Source: an uncultured Ruminococcus sp. (lineage in GTDB: Bacteria > Bacillota > Clostridia > Oscillospirales > Acutalibacteraceae). From it: DNA of 7,987 nucleotides. Positions within the stretch are counted from its first letter, which is position 1; each line of letters starts with the position of its first letter. This document shows, in pieces, positions 1 to 6,543 of the stretch. Both the position numbers and the translations under genes were made by a program. The stretch spans positions 1-7,987 of the forward strand of contig CAMGGF010000049.1 in the NCBI GenBank assembly GCA_946055445.1, given 5' to 3'. Below the pieces are notes generated by a model that was not told where the DNA came from, did not search any database, and saw nothing but the letters and a program-made list of their open reading frames with translations.

Positions 1-480
1 GCCGATTGTAGCGTCGAACAAATAAAAGCACTTTCGCCAAACGGCATTTTTCTTTCGGACGGACCGGGTGACCCCGATGATAACCCGATTTTAATCGAAA
101 ATATCAAAGCCATAACCGAATGCGGGTTGCCGATTTTTGCGATTGGTTTGGGGCATCAAATGTTGGCGCTGTCTGTCGGGGCAGAAATTGAAAAAATGCC
201 GCAAGGGCATCGCGGTTCCAATCAGCCTGTGTTGATTTGCGGTACGGAACAATTTATGGTAACAGACCAAAATCACGGTTACGCAGTGAAACAGGAATCT
301 GTTTTGCCGTCTGTGGCAGAAATTTGTATGGTGAATGTCAACGACGGGTCTGTTGAAGGTATTGCTTACAAGGCTTTTCCTGCAATTTCCGTTCAGTTCA
401 CACCAAACGGAGACGCAGACAGCAGTACATCTTGGATTTTTGACCGATTTGTTGAAATGCTCGGGGAGGCAGAGATATGA
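1..480 (+). CDS. carA: CarA-like small (glutaminase-domain) subunit of carbamoyl-phosphate synthetase, 5'-truncated by the window; catalytic triad missing
   Basis: The window enters this gene in frame, giving 159 codons that cover most of the class I glutamine amidotransferase domain; the N-terminal domain lies upstream. Family landmarks are clear: FLSDGPGDP (codons from 52), the nucleophile-elbow region LPIFAIGLGHQ (127-159), GHRGSNQP and QNHGYA, and a C-terminal tail matching CarA. Active CarA hydrolyses glutamine and passes ammonia to CarB. Here the nucleophile Cys of the usual G-I-C-L-G-H-Q elbow is Gly (codon 145-147), and the usual H-P-E is T-P-N (400-408), so all three triad residues are gone. 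Glutaminase activity is therefore very unlikely, although the fold-defining motifs and the Gln of LGHQ persist. The TGA stop overlaps the carB ATG (ATGA), implying coupled translation. There is no frameshift or internal stop, so I call it a pseudoenzyme rather than a pseudogene. Family assignment is firm; present function is unknown. Confidence 0.92.
   Translation, partial: ADCSVEQIKALSPNGIFLSDGPGDPDDNPILIENIKAITECGLPIFAIGLGHQMLALSVGAEIEKMPQGHRGSNQPVLICGTEQFMVTDQNHGYAVKQESVLPSVAEICMVNVNDGSVEGIAYKAFPAISVQFTPNGDADSSTSWIFDRFVEMLGEAEI
463..469 (+). promoter_or_regulatory. carB ribosome binding site
   Basis: GGGGAGG lies inside the end of carA, 7 bases before the carB ATG. Together with the ATGA stop/start overlap it fixes the carB start and shows that translation signals for this catalytically degenerate gene are still well kept. 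Confidence 0.8.
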
Positions 481-3476
481 ACAAAGTTTTCAGAAAGATT
501 TTGGTTATCGGCGCCGGCCCTGTGGTCATTGGGCAATCCGGGGAGTACGATTACGCCGGTACGCAGATGATTCGCGTTTTAAAAGAAGAGGGGATTCGGG
601 TTGTTGTTGTCAATTCCAACCCGACCACCGTTATGACAGACCGCGGTTTGGCGGATGCGGTGTATATTGAGCCGCTGAACGGGGAAACGGTAAAGAAGAT
701 TATAGAAGTTGAGCAACCCGACGGGATTTTAGCAACCGCGGGCGGAAAAACCGGCTTGGAAATTTGTTTGGAACTTTCGCAAAACGGTTATTTGGATGAA
801 CACGGCACGGTTTTGCTCGGCGCACAGCCGGAGGTTATTAAAAGCGTGCACAATACGCAGGCACTGCAAACTATGCTTGCGGACATCCACGAGCCCTATT
901 TACCTGCGGCGATAGCCGATTCGGTAACCGAAGCATTTTCTTTTGCGGACTTGGTCGGTTTCCCTGTTTCCTGCAAAGCGGCGTTTTCGCCGGAGGGCGG
1001 CTCTTTTACGCGTTGCAATACTAAAGAAGAATTGGCTGACTGCTTTGAAAGTTGCGCCGCGAAATCTTTGGTTGGGCAGGTTATGCTTGAAAAATGTGTA
1101 GAAGGCTATAAAGAAATTGCATTTTGCTGTGTGCGTGATGCCGCAGGGAATTGTATCAGTATTTGCAGTACAGAGAATTTAGACGCTGTCGGCGTGCATA
1201 CCGGCGACAGTATCGTTGTCTTGCCTGCACAGACTTTGACGGACGCGCAAACTGCTAAACTGCGCCGCACGGCGAGAAAACTGGCGCGCCACTTAAAAAT
1301 CGAGGGGGCGTGTTTGGTACGGTTTGCTTTGCACCCCGAAACAGGCAACTATTTTGTGTTGGGTGTTGAGCCGCAGTTGAATCGCGCAACTGCGTTGATT
1401 TCCAAGGTGACAGGGTATCCGATTGCGGCAGTTTGCGCAAAAATCGCACTCGGCTATAAATTGCATGAAATCAAAAACGAAATCACGGGCGCAACCACAG
1501 CGGCGAACGAACCCGCAATTGATTACTGCGCCGTAAAAGTGCCGAAGTGGTCTTTTGAGCATTTCGGCGACACTTCCACCCGAACACTGGGAGAAACAAT
1601 GCAGGCGACAGGTGAAACTTTTGCGGTCGGCACAAGTTTTGAATTGGCATTTTTAAAAGCCATTCGTTCTATGAATCCGAAGACGGAGTTTATTGCGCTT
1701 CCTAAACTGCGCATGGTGACAGACGATGAACTTTCGACATTGCTTCGCGCACGCGACAATGAGCGCATTTTTGCAGTGTACGAGTCCATTAAACGCGGCA
1801 TATCCTTGGCAGAAATTCACGAGATTACACAGATGGATATGTATTATCTGTCTAAATTGAAAAATATTGCCGATACGGAAGCGGCGTTGCGAAACGGCTA
1901 TACGAAAGAAACCTACTTGTATGCAAAGTCCATCGGCTTTTTGGACAGCGTGATTGAAAAACTTTGCGACTGTGAAACTTTGCCTGACAAACAGTTTTCG
2001 TCTTATAATACCGTGGACACCTGCGCAGCGGAATTTGATGTGCAAAAACCGTATTTTTATTCCGCATGGGATGAGGATAATGAGGCGGCAATGTTTATTG
2101 CGGCGCATCCGAGTCAAAAACAGAAAATTTTGGTTGTCGGCGCAGGACCTACTTCTATCGGTTTGGGCGCGGACCGTGATTATGCGGCTTATCAGGCATT
2201 GCATACGCTGAAAGATTTCGGGTATGAAACCGTTATGCTCAATAACAATCCGGCGGCAAACACAACCGACTTTTCGGCGGCGGATAAACTGTATGTGGAC
2301 CCGATTACCGAGGAAGATGTATTGAGCGTTGCGGCAACAGAAAAGCCAAACGGTGCGATTTTGGTGTTCGGCGGCGGGGAAGCATTACGAAAATCCGAAG
2401 CGTTAGAGAAAATAGGCGTAACCGTGTACGGTGCAGATGCCGCTGTGCACAAACAATTAAAGAATAAAATCGAATTTTTTGATATTTTAGACCGATTGAA
2501 CATTCGCCACACCGGTTCGCGCCGCGTATTCATCGGCAAAGGTGTCGAAGTGGATGTGCTTGCCGATGGGGAAGAGTTTTTAATTCCCGGTATATATGAG
2601 CATATCGAAAAAGCACAGGTGCACGCGGGTGACTCGGTTTCCGTGTACCCGACGGTTTCGCTTTCGCAGGCCATTAAAGAGGAAGTTGTCGATTTTACAG
2701 GCAGATTGGTGCGTGAATTAAAGGTCAAAGGGCTTTTGAACATTCAATTTGTTGTGTATGACAATGCGGTTTATGTCACTTCCGCGAGTGCGGTCGCAAC
2801 GCGCAACATTCCGTTTATGAGCAAGGCAACCGCTTTGCCGATTGTGGAAATTGCCGTGCGTCTGATGCTCGGAGAGTCTTTACGGGATATCGGCATCGGT
2901 ACAGGGCTTTATAAAGAGTCTGAAAAATTCTTTGTGCGCGTGCCTGTATTCAGTTTTGAATCTCTTTCGGGGACCGATGTGCAACTCGGCGGTGAAATGA
3001 AGTCCACCGGTGAGGTTATGGGCGTTGCAGATACTTTTGATGAGGCGCTTTTGAAAGGCTTTATCGCATCTGGTATGCGGATTAAGCGCACGGGCGGCGT
3101 GCTGATTTCCGTTGCCGATACGGACAAACAAGCGTGTGTGCCGCTTGCCGACGCCTTTTTACAGCAGGATTTCAAAATTTATGCGACTTCTAATACGGCG
3201 AAACTCTTGAATGCAAACCACGTGGCGGCAAATGCCGTGCGAAAAATACACGAAGGTGAGCCGAATACGCTGACGCTGATTTTGAAAAACCGCTTGTCCT
3301 ATTTGGTTTCTACTGCCCAAAGCGGACCGAAGATTAACGAGGACGATGTGCGCATTCGCAGAACGGCGCTTTTACGGCGTATTCCGGTTTTACCGTCCGT
3401 AGAAACCGCGGCTGCTTTGGCGCAGTGCCTTGCGAAAAATGATGTTGTTGAGGAAATTCGCGTGCAAAAACTTTAA
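477..3476 (+). CDS. carB: CarB-like large subunit of carbamoyl-phosphate synthetase; intact frame, probable pseudoenzyme
   Basis: This 999-residue protein is about 75 residues shorter than typical CarB (about 1,070). GGGGAGG at 463-469 supports the ATG. Approximate layout: pre-ATP-grasp 1-125, N-half ATP-grasp 126-395, oligomerisation domain 396-545 (VDTCAAEF at 513-520), second pre-ATP-grasp 548-657, C-half ATP-grasp 658-865, MGS-like allosteric domain 866-999. Preserved motifs include GAGPVVIGQ (12-20), NSNP, VHTGDS (240-245), VHAGDS (715-720), MSKAT and STGEVMG. Catalytic residues do not persist. The AEDR-type arginine regions read VHNTQAL and QLKNKIEF; GGQT reads GGKT (89-92) and GGGE (632-635). 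RPSFTMGG becomes KAAFSPEGG (167-175). The N-half ligands Q, E, N and R become R282, G296, E298 and Q300; in the C half E, N and R become S769, S771 and V773, while Q757 stays. About 60 residues containing the C-half lid are absent near residues 677-689. In the allosteric domain K884, T904, T907, K923 and T946 match the E. coli effector site. Normal synthesis of carbamoyl phosphate looks impossible; a regulatory or structural role is inferred. Confidence 0.93.
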   Translation: MNKVFRKILVIGAGPVVIGQSGEYDYAGTQMIRVLKEEGIRVVVVNSNPTTVMTDRGLADAVYIEPLNGETVKKIIEVEQPDGILATAGGKTGLEICLELSQNGYLDEHGTVLLGAQPEVIKSVHNTQALQTMLADIHEPYLPAAIADSVTEAFSFADLVGFPVSCKAAFSPEGGSFTRCNTKEELADCFESCAAKSLVGQVMLEKCVEGYKEIAFCCVRDAAGNCISICSTENLDAVGVHTGDSIVVLPAQTLTDAQTAKLRRTARKLARHLKIEGACLVRFALHPETGNYFVLGVEPQLNRATALISKVTGYPIAAVCAKIALGYKLHEIKNEITGATTAANEPAIDYCAVKVPKWSFEHFGDTSTRTLGETMQATGETFAVGTSFELAFLKAIRSMNPKTEFIALPKLRMVTDDELSTLLRARDNERIFAVYESIKRGISLAEIHEITQMDMYYLSKLKNIADTEAALRNGYTKETYLYAKSIGFLDSVIEKLCDCETLPDKQFSSYNTVDTCAAEFDVQKPYFYSAWDEDNEAAMFIAAHPSQKQKILVVGAGPTSIGLGADRDYAAYQALHTLKDFGYETVMLNNNPAANTTDFSAADKLYVDPITEEDVLSVAATEKPNGAILVFGGGEALRKSEALEKIGVTVYGADAAVHKQLKNKIEFFDILDRLNIRHTGSRRVFIGKGVEVDVLADGEEFLIPGIYEHIEKAQVHAGDSVSVYPTVSLSQAIKEEVVDFTGRLVRELKVKGLLNIQFVVYDNAVYVTSASAVATRNIPFMSKATALPIVEIAVRLMLGESLRDIGIGTGLYKESEKFFVRVPVFSFESLSGTDVQLGGEMKSTGEVMGVADTFDEALLKGFIASGMRIKRTGGVLISVADTDKQACVPLADAFLQQDFKIYATSNTAKLLNANHVAANAVRKIHEGEPNTLTLILKNRLSYLVSTAQSGPKINEDDVRIRRTALLRRIPVLPSVETAAALAQCLAKNDVVEEIRVQKL

Positions 3477-3477
3477 T

Positions 3478-3483
3478 AAGGAG
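3478..3483 (+). promoter_or_regulatory. pyrK ribosome binding site
   Basis: AAGGAG, 6 bases before the ATG at 3490, overlaps the end of the 13-bp carB-pyrK gap. It decides the pyrK start: the reading frame stays open upstream to 3430 inside carB, but that longer form has no such site, and the protein homology begins at MVQAYFKI. Confidence 0.85.
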
Positions 3484-3489
3484 ATTTAT

Positions 3490-4257
3490 ATGGTTCAGGC
3501 TTATTTTAAAATTCATTCGGTGGAAAAACTAAATGATACCACTTACAGTTTTGTTATTGCCTGTCCGGCTTTGGCAAAGGAGAGTTGGTGTGGGCGCTTT
3601 GTCAATATTCAATGCGGCGAAAAAACACTGCGTCGCCCGATTTCGATTTCCGAAATTGACAGTGAAAACGGCACGATTACGATTGTGTTTGAAGTGCGCG
3701 GCGAAGGCACAGCGTGGCTTGCAAAGCAAAAGGCGGGGGATGAACTGAATATTTTAGGGCCTTTGGGCAACGGATTTTTCCCCGAGAAAGATAAGCCGGC
3801 CATTTTTATCGGCGGCGGTATCGGTTGCCCGCCGATGCTCGGCGCGGCACAGGATTACGGCAAAAATGCCGAGGCGATTTTGGGGTTTCGTTCCAAAGAA
3901 CAGTTGATTTTGCTGGATAAATTTGAGCAGTGCTGTCAAAGTGTTTCGGTAACAACGAATGACGGTTCTTTCGGCACAAAAGGCTTCGTGACTGATATTT
4001 TAAAAGAAAAGTTACAGGAAAAACCAGACTGCATTGTGTATGCTTGCGGGCCTATGCCGATGCTTAAAGGGGTTGCGGCAATGTGTGCAGAACACGATGT
4101 GCAGTGCTATGTTTCACTGGAACAGCGTATGGGCTGTGGAATTGGTGCGTGTTTGGTTTGCGCTTGCAAAACGCACGAAAAAGACGGCGAGCATATGCGC
4201 CATGTTTGCAAAAACGGCCCTGTATTTGATGCGAGGGAGGTCGATTTCAATGGCTGA
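3490..4257 (+). CDS. pyrK: Dihydroorotate dehydrogenase B, FAD/[2Fe-2S] electron-transfer subunit
   Basis: This 255-residue protein is of normal length for PyrK, which carries electrons between the FMN of PyrD and NAD+ in the class 1B dihydroorotate dehydrogenase heterotetramer in the cytoplasm. The N-terminal ferredoxin-reductase-like barrel has the FAD motif RRPISI (48-53). GPLGNGF (90-96) and GGGIG (108-112) mark the nucleotide-binding part, and CGPMPM (186-191) is the typical NAD-domain motif. The [2Fe-2S] cluster ligands are C216, C221, C224 and C240, in the pattern Cys-x4-Cys-x2-Cys-x15-Cys. All expected cofactor motifs are present, in sharp contrast to the upstream carAB genes. The 3' end overlaps pyrD by 8 bp, so the two subunits are probably made by coupled translation. 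No anomaly is seen. Confidence 0.96.
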   Translation: MVQAYFKIHSVEKLNDTTYSFVIACPALAKESWCGRFVNIQCGEKTLRRPISISEIDSENGTITIVFEVRGEGTAWLAKQKAGDELNILGPLGNGFFPEKDKPAIFIGGGIGCPPMLGAAQDYGKNAEAILGFRSKEQLILLDKFEQCCQSVSVTTNDGSFGTKGFVTDILKEKLQEKPDCIVYACGPMPMLKGVAAMCAEHDVQCYVSLEQRMGCGIGACLVCACKTHEKDGEHMRHVCKNGPVFDAREVDFNG

Positions 4258-5161
4258 TTTGCGTGTAAATATTGCAGGGGTGGAATTTAAAAATCCCGTG
4301 ATTACCGCAAGCGGTACTTTCGGGTTTGGGCAGGAGTATGCACGGATTTATGATATTTCCCGTTTGGGCGGCATTTCCTGCAAGGGGACTACCTTGCACG
4401 AGCGCCCCGGTAACCCGTCACCGCGTATCGCAGAAACGCCGTCCGGTATTTTGAACAGCGTCGGTCTGCAAAATCCCGGTGTAGACGCGTTTATTCGCGA
4501 TGATTTGCCTTTTCTCAAAAAGCAGAATACAGTGATTATTGCCAACATTGCAGGCAGTCAGATTGAGGACTATGTGGAAACCGTACGCCGCTTGCAGGAC
4601 GCGGATGTGGATATGATTGAACTCAACATCTCTTGTCCCAATGTGAAAGAGGGCGGTGTTTCTTTCGGCACAAGTGCAAAAAGTGTTGAAAATATTACAA
4701 AACAAGTTAAGGCCGTGGCAAAGCAACCGTTGATGATTAAATTAACACCGAATGTAACGGATATTACCGAAACCGCCGCCGCGGCAGAAGCAGGCGGTGC
4801 GGACGCGGTTTCTTTAATTAACACCTTAACAGGTATGAAAATTGATATCAACACCCGTCGTCCTATCCTCAAAAACAATACAGGCGGTATGTCGGGTGCG
4901 GCTGTATTCCCGGTGGCGCTTCGTATGGTGTGGCAGGTTGCAAACCGTGTAAAAATCCCTGTGGTCGGTATGGGCGGCATTACAAAATGGCAGGACGCCG
5001 TGGAAATGCTTTTGGCGGGCGCAACGGCTGTCCAAATCGGTACGGCAAACTTCACCGATGCCTATACACCGTTAAAAGTCATTGCGGGCATCAACGACTA
5101 TTTGGATGAACACGGTGAGAAATCTGTGTTGGATATTGTCGGCAAGGTGCAAGTATGGTGA
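4250..5161 (+). CDS. pyrD: Dihydroorotate dehydrogenase class 1B, catalytic subunit
   Basis: This 303-residue TIM-barrel flavoprotein oxidises dihydroorotate to orotate, the fourth step of UMP synthesis, and passes electrons to PyrK. Visible motifs are the FMN-binding region CKGTT (44-48), GLQNPG (72-77), NISCPN with the class 1B catalytic base C129, KLTPN (164-168), INTLTG near 190-195 and the phosphate-binding GMGGI (240-244). The Cys base and the partner pyrK identify class 1B (NAD-linked) rather than the Ser-containing membrane class 2. The start at 4250 is chosen because AGGGAGG (4234-4240) sits 9 bases upstream and homology starts at MADLRVNIAG; the frame is open further upstream only as a shadow of pyrK. 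The start overlaps pyrK by 8 bp and the end overlaps ruvX by 7 bp. The enzyme appears fully functional. Confidence 0.97.
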   Translation: MADLRVNIAGVEFKNPVITASGTFGFGQEYARIYDISRLGGISCKGTTLHERPGNPSPRIAETPSGILNSVGLQNPGVDAFIRDDLPFLKKQNTVIIANIAGSQIEDYVETVRRLQDADVDMIELNISCPNVKEGGVSFGTSAKSVENITKQVKAVAKQPLMIKLTPNVTDITETAAAAEAGGADAVSLINTLTGMKIDINTRRPILKNNTGGMSGAAVFPVALRMVWQVANRVKIPVVGMGGITKWQDAVEMLLAGATAVQIGTANFTDAYTPLKVIAGINDYLDEHGEKSVLDIVGKVQVW

Positions 5162-5568
5162 TTCTGTCGGTGGATTACGGGGACGCGCGCACAGGCGTTG
5201 CCGTATGCGATAAATTTGAAATGCTGGCTTCTCCCGTCACGGTTGTGCACGAAAAAAACGCGGAAAAACTGGCGGAAAGCATTGCGAAGATTGCCGCTGA
5301 AAAACGCGTAGAGCATCTTGTAGTGGGCTTGCCGAAAAATATGGACGGCTCCGAGGGCTTTCGCGCCGAAAATTGCCGCAATTTTGCCGCAATCTTACAG
5401 GAAAAGACAAAGTTACCACTCGATTTTCAAGACGAGCGCTTAACCACCGTTTCTGCGCATAATGCGCTGAATTTAACCGACACGCGCGGTAAAAAACGCA
5501 AGGAAGTTGTAGACGCGGTTTCTGCTGTCATTATTTTAGAAGATTATCTTCGGAAAAGGAAAAATTAG
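5155..5568 (+). CDS. ruvX: RuvX/YqgF family putative Holliday junction resolvase (pre-16S rRNA nuclease)
   Basis: This 137-residue protein has the normal length for the YqgF/RuvX RNase H-like family, whose members are linked to pre-16S rRNA 5'-end maturation and were earlier proposed as Holliday junction resolvases. The acidic metal-binding residues are recognisable: D7 in VDYGDARTG, E94 in DERLTT (93-98) and D120 in the C-terminal KEVVDAVSA helix. VVGLPKNMDGSEG (56-68) is the characteristic central motif. The ATG lies inside the end of pyrD (7-bp overlap), with AAGGTG (5144-5149) 5 bases before it, so translation is probably coupled to pyrD. A location in a pyr operon is unusual, since ruvX often follows alaS in Bacillota. 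A strong terminator follows within 30 bases, making this the last gene of the transcript. Confidence 0.93.
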   Translation: MVILSVDYGDARTGVAVCDKFEMLASPVTVVHEKNAEKLAESIAKIAAEKRVEHLVVGLPKNMDGSEGFRAENCRNFAAILQEKTKLPLDFQDERLTTVSAHNALNLTDTRGKKRKEVVDAVSAVIILEDYLRKRKN

Positions 5569-5581
5569 TTTCGCCCACAAA

Positions 5582-5614
5582 GCGACAAAATTTCAACCCC
5601 GATACCGTTATAAT
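5582..5614 (+). promoter_or_regulatory. Candidate long-spacer Spo0A-dependent promoter for spoIIGA
   Basis: TATAAT (5609-5614) is a perfect -10 hexamer lying in the terminator loop. GCGACA (5582-5587), 21 bases upstream, is a partial -35 hexamer. On the opposite strand 5583-5589 reads TTTGTCG, the first seven bases of the Spo0A box consensus TTTGTCGAA; the last two positions do not match. The spoIIG promoter of B. subtilis is known to have a similar over-long spacer and a Spo0A site over its -35. Transcription would start near 5621, about 30 bases before the spoIIGA GTG. The geometry is seen in the sequence; the regulation is inferred by analogy, and the TATAAT could be chance. Confidence 0.35.
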
Positions 5615-5637
5615 AGCGGTATCGGGGTTCTTCTTTT
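5595..5637 (+). terminator. Rho-independent terminator of the pyr-ruvX operon
   Basis: A perfect 13-bp stem is formed by AACCCCGATACCG (5595-5607) and CGGTATCGGGGTT (5617-5629) around a 9-base loop (5608-5616), followed by the T-rich tail CTTCTTTT (5630-5637). It starts 26 bases after the ruvX stop. The loop contains TATAAT, discussed under the candidate spoIIGA promoter. Confidence 0.9.
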
Positions 5638-5649
5638 GGGGGCGGTATC

Positions 5650-6543
5650 GTGGTAATCTATGCGGATGTTTTATTGGTATTAAACTTATTTGTGAACTAC
5701 TTTTTATTACTGATTACAAAGCGGCTTCTGCGTGTTCCCGTGCGCCGCAGGCGAATTCTGTGCGGTGCGTTTTTAGGCGCTTTATATTCTCTTGTAATTT
5801 TTGCCCCGATAATGCCGATAATGCTTACCGTACTGTTCCATATAGCGGCAGTCAGTGTTATCGTTGCCGCATCGTTCCCGATACATAGTTTCAAAGCGTT
5901 TTTTAAAGCATTTGCCGCTTTTTTTGCCGTAAATTTTGCATTCGGCGGCGCGATGTTGGCAATTTGGCTTATATTTCATCCGAGTGGTATGGTGTATCAA
6001 AACGGCGCTGTGTATTTTAATATTCGCATTGAGGTTTTGCTGTGCAGTACCGTTTGTTGTTATGTACTGTTTTCTTTACTGCTTTATTTCGTTAAGCGAA
6101 AAGCACCGGACAATCGGTTGTATACCGTTGTTTTGGAGTATCAAAACAAATCCGTACAAACACAAGCGCTTTTTGATACAGGTAATTCGCTTACAGACGG
6201 TTTTTCGAACACACCTGTATTGGTCACAACCGACCGTGTAATGCGTAAACTTGTTTCAGACGAAGTATTGGCATTTTTACACGGTGAAATACCCGAGAAA
6301 CAAGACGCCTCTCTGCGTTTTATCCCTTGCGCAACCGTAAACGGTAGCGGTATGTTACGCGGGCTCATCATAGACCGCGTTTGCTTGCCGAAAGAGGGAA
6401 TTTTCGTTGAAAAACCGATTCTTGCAGAAAGCGCGGAGCATTTTGATACAACCGAATACGAAGTCATACTCAGCAATTATTTTTTTGAAAGAGGAGAGAA
6501 AAAAGATGCGTTTCAGTCTGCAAAGCATTCTACTGAAAATTAA
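5650..6543 (+). CDS. spoIIGA: SpoIIGA, membrane-embedded pro-sigma-E processing aspartic protease
   Basis: This 297-residue protein is close to the family length of about 300. SpoIIGA sits in the sporulation septum on the mother-cell side and, after signalling from the forespore protein SpoIIR, removes the pro-sequence of sigma-E. About five hydrophobic segments are visible (roughly residues 2-23, 35-52, 55-76, 86-108 and 126-148), with the positive stretch RVPVRRRR after the first. The C-terminal half is the protease domain, with the catalytic aspartate in FDTGNS (D176), then RFIPCATVNGSG (223-234) and the conserved late YEVILSN segment. The start is GTG at 5650, because VVIYADVLLVLN matches the usual N-terminus and GGGGG (5638-5642) lies upstream; no ATG fits. 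The final 38 bp overlap sigE, which is its substrate. Confidence 0.93.
   Translation: MVIYADVLLVLNLFVNYFLLLITKRLLRVPVRRRRILCGAFLGALYSLVIFAPIMPIMLTVLFHIAAVSVIVAASFPIHSFKAFFKAFAAFFAVNFAFGGAMLAIWLIFHPSGMVYQNGAVYFNIRIEVLLCSTVCCYVLFSLLLYFVKRKAPDNRLYTVVLEYQNKSVQTQALFDTGNSLTDGFSNTPVLVTTDRVMRKLVSDEVLAFLHGEIPEKQDASLRFIPCATVNGSGMLRGLIIDRVCLPKEGIFVEKPILAESAEHFDTTEYEVILSNYFFERGEKKDAFQSAKHSTEN
6491..6496 (+). promoter_or_regulatory. sigE ribosome binding site inside spoIIGA
   Basis: GAGGAG, 9 bases before the ATG at 6506, lies within the spoIIGA coding sequence. It decides the sigE start over the open frame extending up to 6407, and gives a protein with a normal-length pro-sequence. Confidence 0.85.

Noticed and set aside
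1653..2743. Two long minus-strand open frames (183 codons each, 1653-2204 and 2192-2743) antisense to carB
   Set aside because: No recognisable motifs or convincing ribosome sites; composition fits antisense shadows of a real gene.
1..3476. Calling carA and carB pseudogenes
   Set aside because: Both frames are open over about 1,160 codons, with good ribosome sites, a precise ATGA overlap and in-frame domain loss. The changes hit active-site positions rather than creating stops or frameshifts.
3430..3489. Longer pyrK start inside carB
   Set aside because: It has no ribosome site, overlaps carB in another frame, and adds 20 residues not matching PyrK. AAGGAG supports 3490.
4034..4249. Longer pyrD start
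   Set aside because: The extension is the shadow of pyrK, including its cysteine cluster region, and does not resemble a DHODH N-terminus. AGGGAGG supports 4250.
6407..6505. Longer sigE start
   Set aside because: It lies inside spoIIGA without a Shine-Dalgarno and would give an abnormally long pro-sequence.
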